Part shown: piece after piece, positions 60,689 to 64,000 of the stretch | Layout: each line of letters opens with the position of its first letter | Numbering within the stretch: the stretch's first letter is position 1 | Source: Phoronis australis | Taxonomy: Eukaryota > Phoronida > Phoronidae | DNA: 64,000 nucleotides | Direction: 5' to 3' | Assembly (NCBI GenBank): GCA_002633005.1 | Contig: NMRA01000730.1 | Location: forward strand, 62,001-126,000 | The notes under the pieces: generated by a model | The model's input: only the letters and a program-made list of their open reading frames with translations | Databases searched by the model: none | Told to the model about the DNA's origin: nothing | Translations under genes and position numbers: made by a program

Positions 60689-60785
60689 CTGTGCGTGCGT
60701 GTGTGTGTGTGTGTGCGTGCGTGCCTTCATGACTTCGTGAGTGCCTGCGTGTGTGCCTGCGTGCTTTGCGTGCCTACGTGTGTGT
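60689..60785 (+). repeat. (GT)n / GTGC microsatellite
   Basis: Runs of GT interspersed with GTGC and GCGT units, degenerating toward the right. Confidence 0.85.
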
Positions 60786-61005
60786 AGAGGGCATTCAGTG
60801 AGGCTCTACTTGAAGGTTTGACGAGATCCACGAGTCTCTGACGTCGCTGAGCACTTGCTTAACTTTAACAGAGAATACATGACCTCTAGTTTGTTCTTGT
60901 ACAGCTTTGTTAGGGCAACATTGTTTTGGTGTGCTTTGCTGAACATATGTTCTTATTACCATGGAAACTTAGAGGTGAAGTAACTTTGAGTTGCCAGTGG
61001 TTCAG

Positions 61006-61284
61006 CTTGTTCATATTCCTGGACTTGTTCATATTCCTGGACTTGTTCGTATTCCTCGACTTGTTCGTATTCCTCGACTTGTTCGTATTCCTCGACTTGT
61101 TCGTATTCCTCGACTTGTTCATATTCCTCGACTTGTTCGTATTCCTCGACTTCTTCGTATTTCTCGACTTGTTCGTATTCCTTCACTTGTTCAAGTTCTT
61201 TTACTTGTTCAAATTCATTGACTTGTTCGTATTCTTTGACTTCTTCACATTCCTTGACTTGTTCATATTGCTTGACTTGTTCAA
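61006..61284. repeat. 18-bp minisatellite, about 15 units
   Basis: Head-to-tail units near TTGTTCGTATTCCTCGAC. The 5' units have CTGGAC in place of CTCGAC and the 3' units are more diverged. A unit length divisible by 3 and lacking stops keeps several frames open: a hydrophobic (FVFLDL)n frame on the plus strand and an acidic (EQVEEY)n frame on the minus strand. No promoter, start or splice evidence supports translation. Confidence 0.9.
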
Positions 61285-62019
61285 TAAAAAGTAATGGAGG
61301 GTATCCTGTGCCTGCTTCTGGGTTAATGGGAGAATACAAAGGTCTGTTTATGGTGTGAACAGGTAATAATAGGTTTGAGGTTGGATAATAGAAAAAGGTT
61401 ATGTTTGTGATACCAATCATTTATTTTATGTTCTGTCAGAGGTGATGGAAAGCATTTTCACTTGGATTCGGTTGACTAATTTCGAGCAAGATCCAGTGTG
61501 GTTGACCTTGTTCAGCCCGAAATGTCTTGATCATGTCTGAGTTCAAGGAAAAGCCTGGTCATGTTTCATCCTCATTTCTTGTGAATATGTATTACCTGGT
61601 TAGTCACGTTGCGATTAGGCCTATCGCAAATCTGACTACTTTATTGTTTGTTTCCATACTTGAAAGAATCTTGTTTCCGGCAGTCTGAATGTTATAGGTT
61701 TGACGTTACGTAAGTTAGAAGATCTGACATTTTCATAGAGTTGAAATTTAACCAGCAAGCATTCTCGTTGGTTTCAGTTTCATCTTTTTTGGTTAGGACT
61801 ATTTCAGTCTTGGCTTCAGTGAGTTTGTGGAAAAAATCTGTAAAAATATGAAACAAAAATCATGCACACTGGAATTAGTAATGCCATAAAACATCTAGAA
61901 ATTCACTAAAAGATGCCACTTTGTAATATGGAGCAATGAAATATGAACAGTCAAAATACTCTCAGCAACAGATTGAAAGCAGCTATGCACCCACCTTATG
62001 TCACAAAAAAATGATTTAC

Positions 62020-62240
62020 CATCATCAAATTGGTCTCAAATTGTTCCTTAGTAAAAAAATGTGAGTTTTCGTGGCTTCGAAGGATGTGATGGCCTTCATT
62101 TTTTCTTGAAACCTGTCTCTTTCAATTGATTTGTCATGGAGTATCATTTTACTAGACAAGCATGGTCTTGATGCCTGAAATACGGAGTGTTAGTTCTCTG
62201 CAAGATGAAAAATCACGTGTCATCGAAGTGAGTAAGAAGT
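62020..62240. mobile_element. Inverted-repeat element (ATTGGTCTCAAATTGTTCCT type)
   Basis: The left end TTTACCATCATCAAATTGGT, then CTCAAATTGTTCCTTAGTAA, closely matches 25777. The right end is uncertain (GTTGAGACAGATTTTATTGA near 62239). Confidence 0.5.
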
Positions 62241-63819
62241 TGAGACAGATTTTATTGAGTTACCGACATTTACCGTATGTGCTGTAAATTAACGTTTAGT
62301 TTGTTGGACGCAGGCGCTGAATCTATTCCTCTCTGAGGCTGATCTCAGAAAATGACCTGAATTGTGTCCCCACTGCGCTGGAATCACTGCCAGAAAAAGA
62401 GGCCATGCAATATTTTGTGGCGGCTTCCCAGTTTTTATGTGCCCCGACCCATGATTTGAAAATTGCTCATCTGTGATAGTCTCCGTTCCTCTGTTTCATC
62501 CATCCCTCTCTGGCTGGATGCTTGTTGACGCTTGTATTGCTTTCGGTGCTTTCGGAGATATCATTATTCATCGTCAATTACATTTTCTGTAGCAAGCATT
62601 AAAGTACAGAATTGTTATCAATCTTAAACAATCCACTCGACTGGATCATTTATTTTGTATTAAAGATTCTGTTGAGCCCACTTGCAATTACTGAAGCACA
62701 CCTTGAGATTTCTTTCAAGTTGTTAATGTTAATTGGTTTGTGGCTTTTCTATGTGATGTGAAGCTGTTTTGTAATTGGCGTGAAATTCAAAACCTCAGTG
62801 AATGCTGGTTTCAGTTTTCGTGGAAAAGTTTTGAAGAAGAACGTACACTGTATTTGGTGACGGGGTGTTTTGAAATCTGCAATCGAAGCCTTCAAAGTTT
62901 GTCAGCCAGGTTTCATTGCCAATCTACAGCACATCCATTTTATCTGTGTTCTAGTCAACTTAACACAAGATGATTAGTAATTAGTGTCTGGTTTTATTAA
63001 TGCAGATGTGTGCAGTTCCTTTTGAATGGGTCAATGAAGGCTTTTCGGGACCAAAGTAGGAAGCATTATGGTGCCTTTATTTTCCAGGGATTATTATTAC
63101 AACTCCAGACAATTTACCTGCTTTATCATGGCCAGTAAACACCACTTTACTCCCTTTTGAAATTGTTTTTTCAGCTCAATCAGACATATTGCTTACAAAG
63201 CTGAGTAATGTCAATGTTTTTTAGCTTGTGAAATTTGCTGTTTTGAAAAACATCTTTTTTCAGATGGTTATGTTTGTGTCTAGATTAGTTTTAGTTAAAA
63301 CTGAATTGTAAAGTTACAGATGACAAATTTGTTGTAAAATAGCTGTTGTGTTCATTTGGTGTTTGAGCATGTCCACCACTCTTTCGATGTGGGGTAAGGG
63401 TCTATTTGGTTCTAAAGATCAGATGTTGTGATGGGATGTTTGTTCAAATGGACTCATGATTGTCACATGTATTCATAACATCTCCATTAACCCAAGGTCC
63501 TGCTACATCAATCTATTATTCTTGATCTTCATGTGAGCTTAAACTTTTACCATTACATGACCCAATTTAAAAATGTGGGTGACCAGCCCAGGAGTTCCAT
63601 GTTGGTAAGCCACAAACATTCTTCATTGGTGGCCTTGATGTGACCTTGAAGTGGTGTTGATGTTACGTTTTTGTTACCTTCTCCTTGATGGCGGCTGACC
63701 TAGAAGTGTCTGTTGCCACGAACTGTTTAAGCCCATCTCAGAGGAGTGACAGGGCGCCTTTCACTTTAGGGGAAAGGTGGCCTTCCCCCATGTCGCTACC
63801 CCTCATCGGCTCTGCCTCA

Positions 63820-63884
63820 GCTGGCCTGTGTTGAGTTAGAAGCAAAAGCTTCTATCTCAACACAGGCCAGCTTTTGCTTCTAAC
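63820..63884. repeat. Near-perfect hairpin with overlapping second inversion
   Basis: 24-bp arms starting GCTGGCCTGTGTTGAG and ending CTCAACACAGGCCAGC, with one mismatch and a 4-base AAAA loop. The bases after it (GCTTTTGCTTCTAAC, 63870-63884) are in turn the complement of 63835-63849. Confidence 0.9.
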
Positions 63885-64000
63885 CTCGATGGCTATTTTT
63901 AATTGTTCCATTGAAATTTTTCGGTCAGACAGTAATTTCATATGATTTTTAAGAATTTTCGAAAGAATGTGTCTGATATTTGAGGATCGAGGGTACTGGG

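Larger units (their letters stand above)
61285..64000. other. Gene-poor stretch
   Basis: Holds the inverted-repeat element near 62020 and the hairpin at 63820-63884. No exon that I can support. Confidence 0.4.

Noticed and set aside
60956-61420. Gene for an acidic EQVEEY-repeat protein on the minus strand
   Set aside because: The open frame is a by-product of an 18-bp minisatellite; flanking codons look random and no start context is seen.
1-64000. CRISPR arrays, operons, plasmid or phage features
   Set aside because: No regularly spaced direct repeats with unique spacers and no Shine-Dalgarno-linked gene runs. Spliced genes show this is an animal nuclear genome.

Overview
This is eukaryotic nuclear DNA: AT-rich, with GT-AG introns of several hundred bases to several kilobases, dispersed SINEs and inverted-repeat transposons, and no operons. 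The gene content (RNF170, ubinuclein, PIGG, PLGRKT and a fibronectin-III membrane protein) points to an animal. The intron sizes and repeat style suggest a marine invertebrate, perhaps a deuterostome, but the species cannot be fixed from the sequence. Three single N characters (7082, 28157, 42060) mark assembly joins.

Layout. 1-74: possible C-terminal end of an unknown plus-strand gene. 3.0-4.1 kb: possible small unknown minus-strand gene around a head-to-head SINE pair. 4.6-11.0 kb: RNF170 on the minus strand (4 coding exons). It contains a 1.8 kb direct duplication of its two RING-encoding exons whose copies meet exactly at an N, most likely two alleles left side by side. 11.3-14.35 kb: a complete ubinuclein gene in one exon, divergent from RNF170 with about 360 bp between the start codons. 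15.45-25.34 kb: PIGG on the plus strand, 11 coding exons, about 1009 residues. 27-29.2 kb: a second large direct duplication with an N between its copies. 29.3-33.0 kb: PLGRKT on the minus strand, 4 coding exons, 142 residues. 34.6-42.2 kb: a plus-strand gene, assembled here from 4 coding exons, for a 216-residue type I membrane protein with one fibronectin type III domain; one intron holds a 1.37 kb THAP-encoding DNA transposon flanked by TTAA. 42.2-64 kb: almost no recognisable coding sequence, with two weak candidate first exons (49.6 and 52.1 kb, the second behind a CRE and YY1/ETS-like promoter), repeats and an 18-bp minisatellite.

The genes have unrelated housekeeping roles: ER-associated ubiquitin ligation, histone H3.3 chaperoning, GPI-anchor side-chain modification and cell-surface plasminogen binding. 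I see no functional cluster. The more unusual content is in the repeats: a family of about 105-120 bp palindromic elements (six copies) that share the inner arm GAGAACCAGTTT and a spacer TGAATAAC while their outer termini differ; a Kolobok-like THAP transposon relic; several other inverted-repeat families; tRNA-derived SINEs; and nested insertions. I found no convincing new multi-gene system.
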